Below the pieces are notes generated by a model. The model worked only from the letters and a program-made list of their open reading frames with translations. It had not been told where the DNA came from and ran no database searches. Both the position numbers and the translations under genes were made by a program. DNA of 64,000 nucleotides from Peribacillus sp. ACCC06369 (lineage in GTDB: Bacteria > Bacillota > Bacilli > Bacillales > DSM-1321): contig NZ_JAUCEN010000002.1 of the NCBI RefSeq assembly GCF_030348945.1, positions 620,001-684,000 of the forward strand, read 5' to 3'. This document shows positions 48,354 to 58,093 of the stretch, one piece after another; position 1 is the stretch's first letter; every line of letters starts with the position of its first letter.

Positions 48354-48787
48354 TTAATTGTTCAAATCACTCAAGCCGGGGCTATGTTCATTTGGCATAT
48401 CCGGCATTTCGGGAACCGGGAATCCTTTTGGCGGCTCGGTATAAGGTTTCCACCATTTCGGCTCGGTGTCTCCCCTTGGGAAATTTCGCTGATTTGAGTT
48501 TGATCCAATCTGAAGTTGAATTGGGCATTATGGTAGCCTAAATCCACATATTTGCGGCATTCGGGATATTTGTTCAAATCATAATTGGGTACAGGGAAGA
48601 TTTTTCCCCAGTCGACACCAAGCGTTTCCAATGCCTTGGCAAATGCATTTTGGTGCGCATTGTCGCAAACTATTAAAAATGCCAGTGTTTCACGCATTGT
48701 TTTATTGGAACTCATTTCATAAATCCTGGACTTTTGCAGGACACCAGTAGATTCAAGCATGACAATGTTCAAAAGGTTAGCTTAGCG
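48354..48787 (-). pseudogene. Manganese catalase (YdbD/CotJC-like), truncated and frameshifted
   Basis: The minus strand reads VMLESTGVLQKSRIYEMSSN, FLIVCDNAHQNAFAKALETL, DWGKIFPVPNYDLNKYPECR and QFNFRLDQTQISEI, the core of Mn catalases. The part before VMLES is missing and a TAA lies upstream. After GGNLIPS the family C terminus is in another frame: EPPKGFPVPEMPDMPNEHSP then GLSDLNN, stop 48354. So both ends are damaged. A frameshift lies near 48430-48470. Confidence 0.78.
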
Positions 48788-48959
48788 TATGGATAGTGCT
48801 ATCCGTCCTCTTTATTTATTTAGCAATAAAAAAAGAGAACGGGAATCCATCATAGTTCAAGCTCATTACCTATGCAAATTGTATTGTGAATAATTTTGCC
48901 TGAGATTAATGGACTTTTCCCTTCAAATGTGTTCCTTAGCCTTACGCCTTACGTATATT

Positions 48960-49151
48960 CTATTCGATTTCATCATCAAGCAGGTGCAGGATATCTTCTA
49001 CGACACCCGCATGATCACCTTTTCGAAATTTATCAATAAAGTCTATATAAAGAAGCTCAAACACCTTTTCTAGTGTGTAGCCATGTTCAGGTTGAACTTC
49101 CTCCATATCGGCAAGCAACACCTCTCCACGTAAGGCGTATTTCCTTCTCAT
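48960..49151 (-). CDS. Unknown acidic protein, 63 residues, possibly a fragment
   Basis: The frame reads RKYALRGEVLLADMEEVQPE then HGYTLEKVFELLYIDFIDKF and ends ILHLLDDEIE. No ribosome site precedes ATG 49151, and an alternative start (TTG 49163) is no better. It may be the C-terminal end of a larger protein. The segment 48791-48959 before it holds no gene. Confidence 0.45.
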   Translation of the reverse strand: MRRKYALRGEVLLADMEEVQPEHGYTLEKVFELLYIDFIDKFRKGDHAGVVEDILHLLDDEIE

Positions 49152-49277
49152 GCGTAAATTCAAAGTTTTTAATTCTTGGTTCTATTCTTTATGAATTAAT
49201 TTAAAAGCAGATTCACCATACTTTTCAAGTCTTGAATCTTTACCAGCATACTGATCCAATGAGGTAAGCAATTTAAT

Positions 49278-49427
49278 ATGATAGCAAGTAATTTTGGACC
49301 ACAGTTACTCGTTGAAGGGTTTGGCCTATCATTAACACAAGCTTCAAGATATGGGAAGTTAGAGGATTATCTTTTAGAAGAACAAATAAGATCAGAACGT
49401 GATTTTATTATGGAAAATGGGACTTAA
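49278..49427 (+). pseudogene. Short relic ORF, 49 codons
   Basis: ATG 49278 begins IASNFGPQLLVEGFGLSLTQ then ASRYGKLEDYLLEEQIRSER and stops at 49427. It has normal coding composition but no ribosome site. A minus-strand remnant (LLTSLDQYAGKDSRLEKYGE) lies at about 49190-49270. Both look like ends of lost genes. Confidence 0.35.
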
Positions 49428-49613
49428 CTGTTTTTAATTAAGAGGTGATCTAGTTAATGGGGAAATAACCCTGAGTAGGTCGTTTATATTCTATTTTTTT
49501 ATAATGTAGGATTTTTTCTTATTTAGCAATCGGGCCATTTAATGGAATAATGGAGTTAGTATAGTTTCATGGACACATTTTAGTTAAGTCCTTACAATGA
49601 TTTTTGAGAGGAT

Positions 49614-49898
49614 GTGTCCGTCTTGGAACGTAAGAATACAGGTAAAAAATACAATAATGAATTCAAGAAGACTATTGTAGATCTTTATCACTCGGGTAAT
49701 TCGGTCAAAGAATTAAGCGGCGAATATGGCGTATCAGAAGTTACCATTTATAAATGGGTTAAAGAATTTACTCCAATCGGTTTAGGGGAAGAGTCCATGA
49801 CTCCAAAGGAATTAGCCGCCATTCAAAAGGAAAACCTTCGGTTAAAGCAAGAAGTTGAAATCTTAAAAAAGGCTATGGCCATATTCGCGAAAAAGTAA
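49614..49898 (+). CDS. IS3-family transposase OrfA
   Basis: This 94-residue protein has a helix-turn-helix (GNSVKELSGEYGVSEVTIYK) and a zipper-like helix (AIQKENLRLKQEVEILKKAM). It ends ...AKK-stop at an AAAAAG slippery run. The start is GTG 49614 or TTG 49623. Confidence 0.82.
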   Translation: MSVLERKNTGKKYNNEFKKTIVDLYHSGNSVKELSGEYGVSEVTIYKWVKEFTPIGLGEESMTPKELAAIQKENLRLKQEVEILKKAMAIFAKK

Positions 49899-49957
49899 CC
49901 GAAACAGATCTTACCGAATTTATTGAGGAACACAAGAAACAATATCCCGTACAGAAG

Positions 49958-50773
49958 ATGTGTGAAATACTAGAAATCCCAAGAAGCAGCCATTATCAGT
50001 CCCTTCAAATAGTCGTATCAAATCGCGAACAGGAAAACCAAGAAATCACGAAGGAAATTCATCTCATTTACCTGGAAAGCAAGGGACGATATGGGGCTCC
50101 AAAGATTCATGAAAGCTTATTAACCAAAGGGTTTTCCCTAAGTCTAAAGCGTGTTCAACGCTTAATGAGCAAGGCGAGAATTCGTTCTATTACTAAGAAA
50201 AAATACCGTCCCTATCCATCTAAAGAAAAGGTTATTCAATTGGATAATTTGTTAAAACGAGACTTCACTACTCAGACCATTAATGAGAAATGGGTAGCAG
50301 ATATTACGTATATCCATACGTTAAAAGACGGATGGTGTTATTTAGCTTCGGTATTAGACCTTCATTCTAAGAAAATAGTAGGGTATTCATTTTCTCGTTC
50401 AATGACGACAGAACTGGTCATAAAAGCTTTCAATAACGCACACCTATCACAAAAGCCCTCGGAGGGCTTAGTTCTTCATACCGATCTTGGCTCACAATAT
50501 ACAAGCAGTGAGTTTACTCAACATATCCAAAACCATCATATTAAGCAATCCTTTAGTCAGAAAGGTTGCCCGTACGATAATGCCTGTATTGAATCCTTTC
50601 ATGCCCTATTAAAGAAGGAAGAAGTCAACCACGTACAATATCTAGACTATCAAACAGCTAAATTAGCGATGTTCCAATTTATTGAAGGTTGGTATAACCG
50701 AAAAAGAATTCACAGCAGCTTGGGTTATCAAACCCCACAAGCCATTGAAGATCGAATTAGGAATACAGCTTAA
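49958..50773 (+). CDS. IS3-family transposase OrfB (integrase core)
   Basis: The product (271 residues from ATG 49958) has the DDE core: EKWVADITYIHTLKDGWCYL, LVLHTDLGSQYTSSEF and KGCPYDNACIESFHALLKKE. The frame is open back to about 49895 in the -1 frame relative to orfA (VTETDLTEFIEEHKKQYPVQ), so an OrfAB fusion by slippage at GCG AAA AAG is expected. Intact. Confidence 0.86.
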   Translation: MCEILEIPRSSHYQSLQIVVSNREQENQEITKEIHLIYLESKGRYGAPKIHESLLTKGFSLSLKRVQRLMSKARIRSITKKKYRPYPSKEKVIQLDNLLKRDFTTQTINEKWVADITYIHTLKDGWCYLASVLDLHSKKIVGYSFSRSMTTELVIKAFNNAHLSQKPSEGLVLHTDLGSQYTSSEFTQHIQNHHIKQSFSQKGCPYDNACIESFHALLKKEEVNHVQYLDYQTAKLAMFQFIEGWYNRKRIHSSLGYQTPQAIEDRIRNTA

Positions 50774-50888
50774 GATTTAACTTTTTAGTGTCCAAAATAT
50801 TGACTCAAATCCATTAAAGTTGTTTATGTTATTCCATTAAAGGGCCATATTGCGGAAGAAGAAATTGTAATCCAATCGAAGTAATTAA

Positions 50889-50963
50889 GTGAAAATAATT
50901 TGTGGTACAGGTACTGGTAAAAGTACTTTGCCAAATATAAAGGAAAAAATAAGTATGATTTAG
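50889..50963 (+). pseudogene. P-loop gene fragment, 24 codons
   Basis: GTG 50889 begins KIICGTGTGKSTLPNIKEKI, a Walker-A-type start of a small ATPase or kinase, then stops at 50963. It is probably the remains of a nucleoside/adenylate-kinase-like gene next to the IS3 element. Confidence 0.4.
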
Positions 50964-50978
50964 AAAGTAGGTAAATAA

Positions 50979-51695
50979 ATGATTCCATTAGTATATGATC
51001 AAATTAATAGCTGGGGTAAAGACGATGAATTCTTCTTAGCACTGTTAAAGAAGGTAAATGTTAAAAAAATAGCTGATTTGGGTTGTGGAACTGGAAGATT
51101 GACAACGCATTTTGCGAAAGTAGGCTATCATATTACAGCTATTGACCCGAATGAAGAAGCAATCGAATATGCGGAAAACAAAGCGTATCCAGGCGAAGTG
51201 ACTTGGATTGTTGGTGATAGCTCAAAATTACAAACAAGTGGGTTTGATGCCGTTATAATGACAGCGAATGTTGCGCAAGTATTTCTTACAGATGAAAGTT
51301 GGCAACACGTCATTTCAGATGCATATCGAGCATTAAAGCCTGGAGGACATTTTATCTTTGATACACGTAACCCATTAGCAAAGGCGTGGGAACAGTGGAA
51401 AAAGGATATGACACCTGATATTGCAACGAATCAGATGACTGGTGATACACTTGAAATATGGACAGAATACGAGGGATTTATAGAAGATGTTTTTACATTT
51501 TATGAAACTGTGAAAAATGCACGTACAGAAGAAGTAGTAATTCATAAAAAGATGCAATTAAAATTCCGAACACAAGATGAAATCCATGAATCATTACAAC
51601 AAGTAGGCTTTTCACAATTCCAAGTTTATGGAGATTGGGAGTTTAAACAAGCAACTTCAGAAACCAAATCTTTTATTTTTCACAGTGTAAAATAA
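50979..51695 (+). CDS. Class I SAM-dependent methyltransferase
   Basis: This 238-residue protein has the SAM-binding motifs IADLGCGTGRLTTHFAKVGY (motif I, about residues 31-50), ITAIDPNEEAIEYAENK, and FDAVIMTANVAQVF; ALKPGGHFIFDTRNP is motif III. The second half matches Bacillus methyltransferases of unknown substrate. A weak AAAGTAGG site precedes the ATG. Confidence 0.85.
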   Translation: MIPLVYDQINSWGKDDEFFLALLKKVNVKKIADLGCGTGRLTTHFAKVGYHITAIDPNEEAIEYAENKAYPGEVTWIVGDSSKLQTSGFDAVIMTANVAQVFLTDESWQHVISDAYRALKPGGHFIFDTRNPLAKAWEQWKKDMTPDIATNQMTGDTLEIWTEYEGFIEDVFTFYETVKNARTEEVVIHKKMQLKFRTQDEIHESLQQVGFSQFQVYGDWEFKQATSETKSFIFHSVK

Positions 51696-51769
51696 ATAAG
51701 GGATTTCTTTGACGATTTGCTTATCTACTTTGACAATTTCATTATTAGAAACGAAAGAATGAAAGAGAG

Positions 51770-51832
51770 ACAATTATTATATTCAGCAATCGGGCGCGAT
51801 TCTTTAATAAGAATCGCTTTTCTTAATGAACT
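51770..51832 (+). repeat. Composite intergenic repeat, variant hairpin, cut by element copy 3
   Basis: AGCAATCGGGCGCGATTC, loop, GAATCGC and TTTTCTTAATGAACT. The hairpin is the GCGATTC type seen at 18853. The 3' module is interrupted after AACT by the 378-bp element. Confidence 0.7.
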
Positions 51833-52210
51833 CCCATGAAAATTAAAAAAGCACAAAATCTAGAAAAAACCACAACAAAATAGACCCAGTAAAAACGCTT
51901 TTAAAAAAGGCTGAGCCTTATGAGTGATCTGATTGAGTTTGGTAAATCGTTAAACAAAAACCTCCAATCATACTTAAATTAGGTAGAGGCTAGCGCGACG
52001 ACCAAAAAAGGATTAATCTCCCATGAGTGCTACCCATAAAGGGCGCGACAGTCGGTGGTACACCGTGGTCGTCGGAGTCAGACTAACGGATGGGCTCAAA
52101 GGCACCATAGTTCAACGACCTTCTTCGCCAGCCATTAAAACATTATCGACATAGAGACCAATTTTCATTCTCTGTGGTGAAGCGCTGATTTTTGCGCTTC
52201 ATGGATGGCT
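51833..52210 (+). mobile_element. 378-bp structured noncoding element, copy 3
   Basis: It is nearly identical to copies 1 and 2, with one T fewer in the T/A run near 51903. The left flank is TTAATGAACT and the right flank AACGGGTGCTTTAG, so the target AACT/AACGGG is the same although the left context differs (a 3' module here, a leader in copies 1 and 2). No ORF is present. Confidence 0.8.
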
Positions 52211-52292
52211 AACGGGTGCTTTAGTTCAATAACAGGGGTTGCTGCGGCAGCCTTTTTCTTATGCAACTAAAGGGGCAGGTTTGTTCAATAAG
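52211..52292 (+). repeat. Composite intergenic repeat behind element copy 3
   Basis: AACGGGTGCTTTAGTTCAAT (5' module), GGTTGCTGCGGCAGCC with T5 (terminator), AACTAAAGGGGCAGGTTTGT (3' module). Apart from the insertion it is a complete copy. The stretch 52293-52510 has no gene. Confidence 0.75.
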
Positions 52293-52526
52293 CGATTTTG
52301 TAGAATCACGACACCTTTGAGTTGCAGAATACACTCAACAAATTCAAAAGCTATCAAAAAAAGCAACAGTTTAAAGAAGCAGAAATCGCAAAGTGGTTTC
52401 TGTTTATTTTGTTAAACTTAGGTTTTTATTTGCATGTTATGCTTTTTCTAAAAATACTTTAACTTTTTGAAACTTTTTCTAAAGATATATTCCACTAATA
52501 GTTGAAAGGAGTTGAGAGAGAGAGAG

Positions 52527-53066
52527 ATGGAGTTTGAGAATGATAAGATGGTTAAAAAAGCAATCAGGGGAAATAAAAAAGCCTTTGAACAACTCATAAA
52601 GCAGCACTATGAACGAATCTACCGGACTGCTTATCTTTATGTACATAACGAAGAGGATGCATTGGATGTCGTTCAAGAGACGACATATCAAGCTTATAAG
52701 AGTATTCACTCGTTAAAGCATCCAGATTACTTTATGACTTGGCTTACCAGGATCATTATCCGATGTGCTGGTCATATTCTCAAAAGAAGAAATAATATTG
52801 TGCCACTAACAGACGAAGTATTGTCTGATTTATCGGTAACCTATCATTCAGGTCATGACGAAGCAATAGATCTATTAAATGCGATCGGACAGTTAAAAGG
52901 GAATTATAGATCCGCCATTATTTTGTTTTACTACTATGATTATTCTATTAAAACCATTAGTGAAATCATGGAGATCCCCGAAGGGACTGTAAAAACTTAT
53001 TTAAGCAGGGGGAAAGCCGAATTAAAAAAGTCCTATAAAGATGAGGAGGGCAAATGCAATGGATAA
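52527..53066 (+). CDS. ECF-type RNA polymerase sigma factor
   Basis: This 179-residue protein has region 2 ([60 protein letters not shown]) and region 4 ([39 protein letters not shown]), similar to SigV/SigI-like ECF factors of Bacillus. The start is uncertain: AAAGGAG touches a TTG at 52512, while ATG 52527 follows a GA-repeat. It overlaps the next gene. Confidence 0.86.
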   Translation: MEFENDKMVKKAIRGNKKAFEQLIKQHYERIYRTAYLYVHNEEDALDVVQETTYQAYKSIHSLKHPDYFMTWLTRIIIRCAGHILKRRNNIVPLTDEVLSDLSVTYHSGHDEAIDLLNAIGQLKGNYRSAIILFYYYDYSIKTISEIMEIPEGTVKTYLSRGKAELKKSYKDEEGKCNG

Positions 53067-54474
53067 CAAAGAAGTAAAAAGTGCTATTGAAAAAATAGTT
53101 GTACCAAAAGAAAAAGTGTTTGGCGCTATTGATAAAGGCTTAAAAATGTCAGGGCAAGGTAGGAAAATAAAGAAAAAGAAAGTTCTTGCAGGTTCATCTG
53201 CTGCAGCTGCTCTTCTTGGAATCACCATTGCTTCTGGATTTGTTAATCCTACAATGAATAAAGTATTGGCTAATACCCCTTTAATAGGCGGTATTTTTCA
53301 AGAATTCAATGATTCAATGGGTGTTGAACTTGCGAATCAAGATGCAGTTACAGAATTAAATCAATCCTTAACTAAAAATGGAGTGACTGTAAAACTCACC
53401 AGCGCTTATTTTGATGGCAATGTGATATCAATTACAGGATTTGTAGATGAAGAGGTTGAAAAAGGGCATAACGAAAAAGGGGAAGTAAGCTTTGATATGA
53501 ATTTTGAACACAACAAAGGGGATAATGACCCTTGGTTGAATGGAAAGTCGACAGACATTAGGAAGGTCAAGGGGGGATACAATTTCCAATGGAAAATGGA
53601 ATATCCATATAAATCATTTAAGAAGAATTCTACTCTCCCTATAACTATTCATAATATTAACGGGATAAAAGGTGAATGGAATTTTGATATCCCAATTCAG
53701 CAAGAAAAAAACAGTACACTTGTTATTGATCAGGAGCAAGGGTACCCGGATGATGAGGTCAAAATCCGTATTAAAGAGGTCCTCACCGCAAGGGCGTCAT
53801 CTTCGCTTATTTATGAGACGGTGGAAAAATATAAAGATGATGAAATTTATATACTAAAAGCAATTGATAATAAAGGAAAGGTATATAGGTTTGGAAACGG
53901 AACATCTCTAGAGGAGGCAGCACTAGAGGATGGATATCATAGTACTGCTCGAACAAAAATGACCAAGCTGAACTCAAATACTACTTCACTTACTTTTTAT
54001 CCGCAGCTATCTGTTGCAGACCCAAAAGTACAACAGCTATTGGACAAAAAATCATTTACGTTAAAAAGCAAACGGCTCAATTTAGGCCTTCAGGTAAATG
54101 ATATAACTAAAAAGGGTAGTAAACTAGTAATCGATTATCAATTTACAGGGCTCTCCAAGGAATTGAGTAAACACCAGCTTGATTTATTTGAAAATAATTT
54201 GAAATATGAATCATTGTTGGTAGATAAGGAATATATAGGGGAAATAGATCCTGAAAATCCAGTGCCACCTAAAAATCATAGCATTCGCATGAATAAAGTG
54301 AAAACTATCGATAAAAAGACAGCGCACTTCCAATCTACATTCGATTTAAATGGAGAAGAAAAAATCATGAACTTTAAACTGGAAAATACAATTTTGCAAT
54401 TCAATTTTTCAAACTTTATCCCAGCTAAGGAATTACAACCATTTACTGTTGTACTTCCAGTGGGGAATGAATAA
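53059..54474 (+). CDS. DUF4179-family anti-sigma-type membrane protein
   Basis: The 471-residue protein has a cytoplasmic N terminus ([20 protein letters not shown]), one span at about 46-65 ([20 protein letters not shown]) and an outside region typical of DUF4179 followed by a beta-rich domain (DUF5643-like). The motif [20 protein letters not shown] follows the membrane span. ATG 53059 has GAGGAGGG 8 bases upstream, and overlaps the sigma gene end by 8 bases. It is probably the regulator of the upstream sigma factor. Confidence 0.78.
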   Translation: MDNKEVKSAIEKIVVPKEKVFGAIDKGLKMSGQGRKIKKKKVLAGSSAAAALLGITIASGFVNPTMNKVLANTPLIGGIFQEFNDSMGVELANQDAVTELNQSLTKNGVTVKLTSAYFDGNVISITGFVDEEVEKGHNEKGEVSFDMNFEHNKGDNDPWLNGKSTDIRKVKGGYNFQWKMEYPYKSFKKNSTLPITIHNINGIKGEWNFDIPIQQEKNSTLVIDQEQGYPDDEVKIRIKEVLTARASSSLIYETVEKYKDDEIYILKAIDNKGKVYRFGNGTSLEEAALEDGYHSTARTKMTKLNSNTTSLTFYPQLSVADPKVQQLLDKKSFTLKSKRLNLGLQVNDITKKGSKLVIDYQFTGLSKELSKHQLDLFENNLKYESLLVDKEYIGEIDPENPVPPKNHSIRMNKVKTIDKKTAHFQSTFDLNGEEKIMNFKLENTILQFNFSNFIPAKELQPFTVVLPVGNE

Positions 54475-54600
54475 ACAATTAAAGTAGCTCATTTTAGGGA
54501 CCATATAGTTGACGAGTGGGATTCTACTAGTGCATTGAATAATTAGTAATATAGGGGCGATGATTTATGTAAGTCACCGTCTTTTTTATTAGTTAGAAGT

Positions 54601-54672
54601 TTGTGAAAATATCTACTTAAACCAATGGGTGCGTTAGCTGAAAATCGGAGCTGTCTTAAAGACAGCTTTTTC
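54601..54672 (+). repeat. Composite intergenic repeat (5' part), interrupted by intron
   Basis: TTGTGAAAATATCTACTTAA leader, CCAATGGGTGCGTTAGCTG (5' module), GGAGCTGTCTTAAAGACAGCT with TTTTTC. The intron starts right after this T run; the 3' part resumes at 56561. Confidence 0.78.
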
Positions 54673-56560
54673 GTGCGCCCGGCATGGGTGCAATCTATAG
54701 GGTGAAAGTCCCGAACCATGAAGGCAGTAGTAGTGGTTAGCTTAATGCAAGGGTGTCCACGGTGACGTGGAATCTGAAGGAAGCAAGCGGCAAACCTCCG
54801 GTCTGAGGAACACGAACTTCATATAAGGCTAGGTATCATTGGATGAGTTTGCGAAACAAAACAAAGTCCTTACTGCCGAAGGTGGTACAGAGTAAATGAA
54901 GCAGATAGATGGAGGGAAAGATTGCACTCTTACCCGGGGAGGTCTGATGACAGCCAAGTACACTTGGTAACCTGTCCAGTGATGGACAGCTGAATCATCA
55001 GAAGTCAGCAGAGGTCATAGTACTTGTCTACTCGAGAAGATAAGGAAGGACCGAACAGATTAAGGAGGATGAATACTAGGCGTTCGTTATCTGCGAAGAA
55101 GCAAACAATTCCTAACGGAACTTATTTGAAGGAAGAAGTGGTGAATACACGGGGAACTTCAAAAGGGTGGAGCAGATAAAGGCACAAATAGACCATTTAT
55201 CCACGTAGAAAGGATATCAACGATGTTAATGGAACAGATACTAGAGAGGGAAAACTTAATACAGGCATTGAAGCGTGTAGAAAGAAATAAGGGAAGCCAT
55301 GGTGTAGATGGAATGCCGGTTCAAAACCTGAGACCGCACCTCGCAACTGAATGGTACAACATGAAAACTGCCCTTTTACAGGGTACCTATCAACCGCAGC
55401 CCGTCCGTCGTATCGAAATCCCGAAACCAAACGGCGGAGTTCGGCTATTGGGTATTCCAACCGTTCTAGACCGTTTCATTCAACAAGCCATTGCCCAAAT
55501 ATTGACCAAGATATATGACTCAACCTTTTCGGAGAATAGCTATGGATTTCGCCCTAACAAACAAGGGCACCAGGCGGTTCGAAAGGCAAAGTCCTATATA
55601 ACCGAAGGTTATAAATGGGTAGTGGATATGGACTTGGAGAAGTTCTTCGATAAAGTGAATCATGACAAGCTCATGGGAATGTTAGAGCGGAAAATTGAAG
55701 ATAAACGAATTCTCAAACTGATTCGTAAATTCCTTCAAGCAGGCATTATGATAGGCGGACTTTTTCATAAAAGTGAGGAGGGAACTCCGCAAGGAGGCCT
55801 GTTAAGTCCTTTATTATCTAATATAATGTTAGACGATTTAGATAAAGAACTAGAGAAACGCAATCTTCGATTCGTAAGGTATGCGGATGACAGTACTATC
55901 TTTGTGAAGACACGAAAAGCCGCCAAACGTGCAATGGGAAATATCTCAAGCTTCATTGAAAATAAACTGAAGCTAAAGGTCAACTACGAGAAGTCGAAGT
56001 ATGATCGCCCTTGGAACAGAACGTTTCTCGGTTTTAGTTTCACGAAGTCAAAGAAGAACCCGAAGGTTCTACTGGCTAAACAAACGGTGAAGAGAGTAAA
56101 GAAACGAATCAGGGAAATGACCTCGAGAAAATTACCGAAACCCATGAAACTCCGAATAAATAAGTTAAAGCAATACCTTAGAGGTTGGATGGGTTATTTC
56201 GCCCTCATTGATACTCCGAACGTTTTGAAGAATTTAGATTCATGGATTCGAAGAAGACTCAGGATGTGCCTATGGAAGCAATGGAAATTGCCAAGAACGA
56301 GAGTGAGGAAACTCAAAGGATTAGGCGCCCCATTTGGAAAAGCGTATGAATGGGGAAATAGCAGAAAGGGTTATTGGCGCATAGCGCATAGTCCTATTCT
56401 AGACAAAACCCTTAATAATGTTTATTGGCACCACCAAGGGTTAGTAAATCTATATGAACGATATACAAAACTACGTCAGACTTAAACTGAACCGCCGTAT
56501 ACCGAACGGTATGTACGGTGGTGTGAGAGGTCGGAGGCTAGGCGCCTCCTCCTACTCGAT
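54673..56560 (+). mobile_element. Group IIC intron (1888 bp)
   Basis: The 5' end is GTGCGCCCGGCATGGGTGC. At the 3' end domain V (GAACCGCCGTATACCGAACG with GTATGTACGGTGGTG) and domain VI precede ...CTACTCGAT. Joining the flanks (GACAGCTTTTTC plus TTTATGGAACTA) restores the composite-repeat sequence found uninterrupted elsewhere (GGCAGCTTTTTCTTTATGCAACTA), which fixes both splice points. It lies directly behind a terminator hairpin, the known target preference of group IIC introns. Confidence 0.9.
55223..56485 (+). CDS. ltrA: Group IIC intron reverse transcriptase/maturase
   Basis: This 420-residue protein has RT blocks VDMDLEKFFDKVNHDKLMGM, HKSEEGTPQGGLLSPLLSNI and FVRYADDSTIFVKTRKAAKR (YADD active site), then domain X (maturase: LKQYLRGWMGYFALIDTPNV). 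No endonuclease (HNH) domain follows, as usual for class C. It appears intact. A weak ribosome site precedes the start. Confidence 0.92.
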   Translation: MLMEQILERENLIQALKRVERNKGSHGVDGMPVQNLRPHLATEWYNMKTALLQGTYQPQPVRRIEIPKPNGGVRLLGIPTVLDRFIQQAIAQILTKIYDSTFSENSYGFRPNKQGHQAVRKAKSYITEGYKWVVDMDLEKFFDKVNHDKLMGMLERKIEDKRILKLIRKFLQAGIMIGGLFHKSEEGTPQGGLLSPLLSNIMLDDLDKELEKRNLRFVRYADDSTIFVKTRKAAKRAMGNISSFIENKLKLKVNYEKSKYDRPWNRTFLGFSFTKSKKNPKVLLAKQTVKRVKKRIREMTSRKLPKPMKLRINKLKQYLRGWMGYFALIDTPNVLKNLDSWIRRRLRMCLWKQWKLPRTRVRKLKGLGAPFGKAYEWGNSRKGYWRIAHSPILDKTLNNVYWHHQGLVNLYERYTKLRQT

Positions 56561-56598
56561 TTTATGGAACTAAAGGGACAGTTTAGTTGAAGTAGTGA
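56561..56598 (+). repeat. Composite intergenic repeat (3' part) behind the intron
   Basis: TTTATGGAACTAAAGGGACAG and TTTAGTTGAAG complete the module order of the copy at 54601. Confidence 0.75.
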
Positions 56599-56623
56599 TA
56601 AAATAAAGGGGAAATTAGATAAT

Positions 56624-57031
56624 ATGAAAGAAGTGAAGGTTTTGATTAAATATAAATGCCTCCATCATGTAAGTCTTACTGTGACAGATTTGGAAAGAGC
56701 AAAAGAATTTTATGGTAAAACTCTATGTTTAAAAGAAATACAGCGTCCTGATTTTGATTTTCCAGGTGCCTGGTATGAAATAGAGGGACATCAACTGCAC
56801 TTGATAGTCGATCCCTCTTCACAGACGATTCGTAAGGATAAAAGCATATCCAGCAGAGAAGGTCACTTTGCCCTTAGAGTCGATAACTACTATGACACTC
56901 TTAAATGGTTAAAGCAGAATGAAGTTGAAATCCTTGAAAAACCATACGGAAAAAGTGGATTCGCACAAATTTTCTGTGCTGACCCAGACGGTAATTTGAT
57001 TGAACTAAATGTTAATCAAAACAATCTATGA
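56624..57031 (+). CDS. VOC (glyoxalase/bleomycin-resistance) family protein
   Basis: This 135-residue single-domain protein has LHHVSLTVTDLERAKEFYGK, YEIEGHQLHLIVDPS, GHFALRVDNYYDTLKWLK and FCADPDGNLIELNV. The first His, the HL of HQLHL, the GHFAL His and the final Glu are the metal ligands expected for VOC enzymes. Substrate unknown. An in-frame ATG lies near the start with a weak ribosome site. Confidence 0.82.
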   Translation: MKEVKVLIKYKCLHHVSLTVTDLERAKEFYGKTLCLKEIQRPDFDFPGAWYEIEGHQLHLIVDPSSQTIRKDKSISSREGHFALRVDNYYDTLKWLKQNEVEILEKPYGKSGFAQIFCADPDGNLIELNVNQNNL

Positions 57032-57041
57032 GTAAGCTAAG

Positions 57042-57102
57042 ATAAAGGCTGCCATTACTGGGTCTTTTCTTATTGAAGAAACGGGGCAGGATAGTGGAAC
57101 AA
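57042..57102 (+). repeat. Composite intergenic repeat, worn
   Basis: AAAGGCTGCCATTACTGGGTC is a worn hairpin; then GAAGAAACGGGGCAGGATAG (3' module). The 5' module is not clear. Confidence 0.62.
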
Positions 57103-57220
57103 AATGCCTTTTTTGAGGATGGAGGATAATGGGAACCAATAATGTAGAATCCATAAAAATTAGATCAATAATGATAGAGGATTAAAATTTTTAAAAAATA
57201 GACTTTGCCTTATTAAAGAT

Positions 57221-57241
57221 AATAATAATAATAATAATAAT
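57221..57241 (+). repeat. AAT trinucleotide microsatellite
   Basis: About seven AAT units lie immediately before the ATG 57240 and the ribosome site of the epimerase-like gene. Length changes could alter spacing upstream but not the frame. Confidence 0.7.
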
Positions 57242-57257
57242 GAAAGGAGGAACTAAA

Positions 57258-57686
57258 TTGGGAGGAACTGAATTTGAATATGTTTTAGATCACGTTGGAA
57301 TTGCTGTTAGAAGTATTGATGATGCTCTTCCCTTTTATCTTAATGTATTAAATGGAGTATTAGAGGACCGTTATACAAGCGATACACCTGGTGTCGAAGT
57401 ACACGTTGCTGTTGTTAGAACTAATGATAAAGTAATTGAATTATTGGCACCAACCAACAAGAACTCTCCAATGGCTCGGTTTATAAAGCAACGAGGAAAG
57501 GGGGTACATCATATTGCATATCGAGTTGACGATTTGGACAAAGCAATACTCGAGGCAAGTACAAATGGAGTTCGTTTTCTAGAGGACACACTACGTACAA
57601 ACACACGTGGAAGAAGGCTCATTTATGTTAATCCCGCATCAACTGATGGAACTTTGATTGAACTTTGTAGCTATCCAAATAATTAA
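57258..57686 (+). CDS. Methylmalonyl-CoA epimerase-like VOC protein
   Basis: This 142-residue VOC protein has DHVGIAVRSIDDALPFYLNV, NDKVIELLAPTNKNSPMARF and KGVHHIAYRVDDLDKAILEA, which match methylmalonyl-CoA epimerase (converts the R and S isomers in propionate metabolism). The TTG at 57258 has AAAGGAGG 9 bases upstream; ATG 57240 has only the AAT repeat upstream. No methylmalonyl-CoA mutase is nearby, so the role is from similarity alone. Confidence 0.75.
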   Translation: MGGTEFEYVLDHVGIAVRSIDDALPFYLNVLNGVLEDRYTSDTPGVEVHVAVVRTNDKVIELLAPTNKNSPMARFIKQRGKGVHHIAYRVDDLDKAILEASTNGVRFLEDTLRTNTRGRRLIYVNPASTDGTLIELCSYPNN

Positions 57687-57771
57687 AGAAAAATTTTTAT
57701 CTTAATTGGTAGAGGAAATTCAAAGCAACAATTGGGGAATTAACGTGAACTTTAAATAATCTATTACGCTG

Positions 57772-57865
57772 TTCAACTAACAGGTACGTTAACTTAAGAT
57801 CAGAACTGTCTATAAGGCAGCTTTTTCATAGTCTACTATTAGGGCAGGATAGTTCCTTAAGAATG
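57772..57865 (+). repeat. Composite intergenic repeat, complete
   Basis: TTCAACTAACAGGTACGTTA (5' module), AGAACTGTCTATAAGGCAGCT with T5 (hairpin), CTACTATTAGGGCAGGATAG (3' module). Confidence 0.74.
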
Positions 57866-58093
57866 AAAAAACCTAAAATCACCCTAACGAAGACTTATTT
57901 TTAGGGGGAAAAACATGAGCCTTAATCATGGTTTTATCTTATTTCCAAGACACCTGAAATAAAAGATTTTTGGATGTAGAGAGAAAGAAAAAACAGTGTC
58001 ATCGGCAGTGTTGTGATACATGATGATTTGACTCATTAAAATGGATTCTAAGTAAAAAAACATCATTGCGATGGACTCCAAGTGGCTGAGGTA

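Larger units (their letters stand above)
49570..50794 (+). mobile_element. IS3-family insertion sequence (about 1225 bp)
   Basis: The left end TGGACACATTTTAGTTAAG and the right end read inward, TGGACACTAAAAAGTTAAA, are inverted repeats. It carries orfA and orfB joined by a -1 frameshift. Flanks of a broken inverted pair (ATCGGGCCATTTAATGG to the left, CCATTAAAGGGCCATAT to the right) suggest insertion into a repeat. Confidence 0.85.

Noticed and set aside
52512..52527. GA-repeat before the third sigma gene as a phase-variable tract
   Set aside because: Only about nine GA-rich bases, between ribosome site and start; too short to claim slippage.
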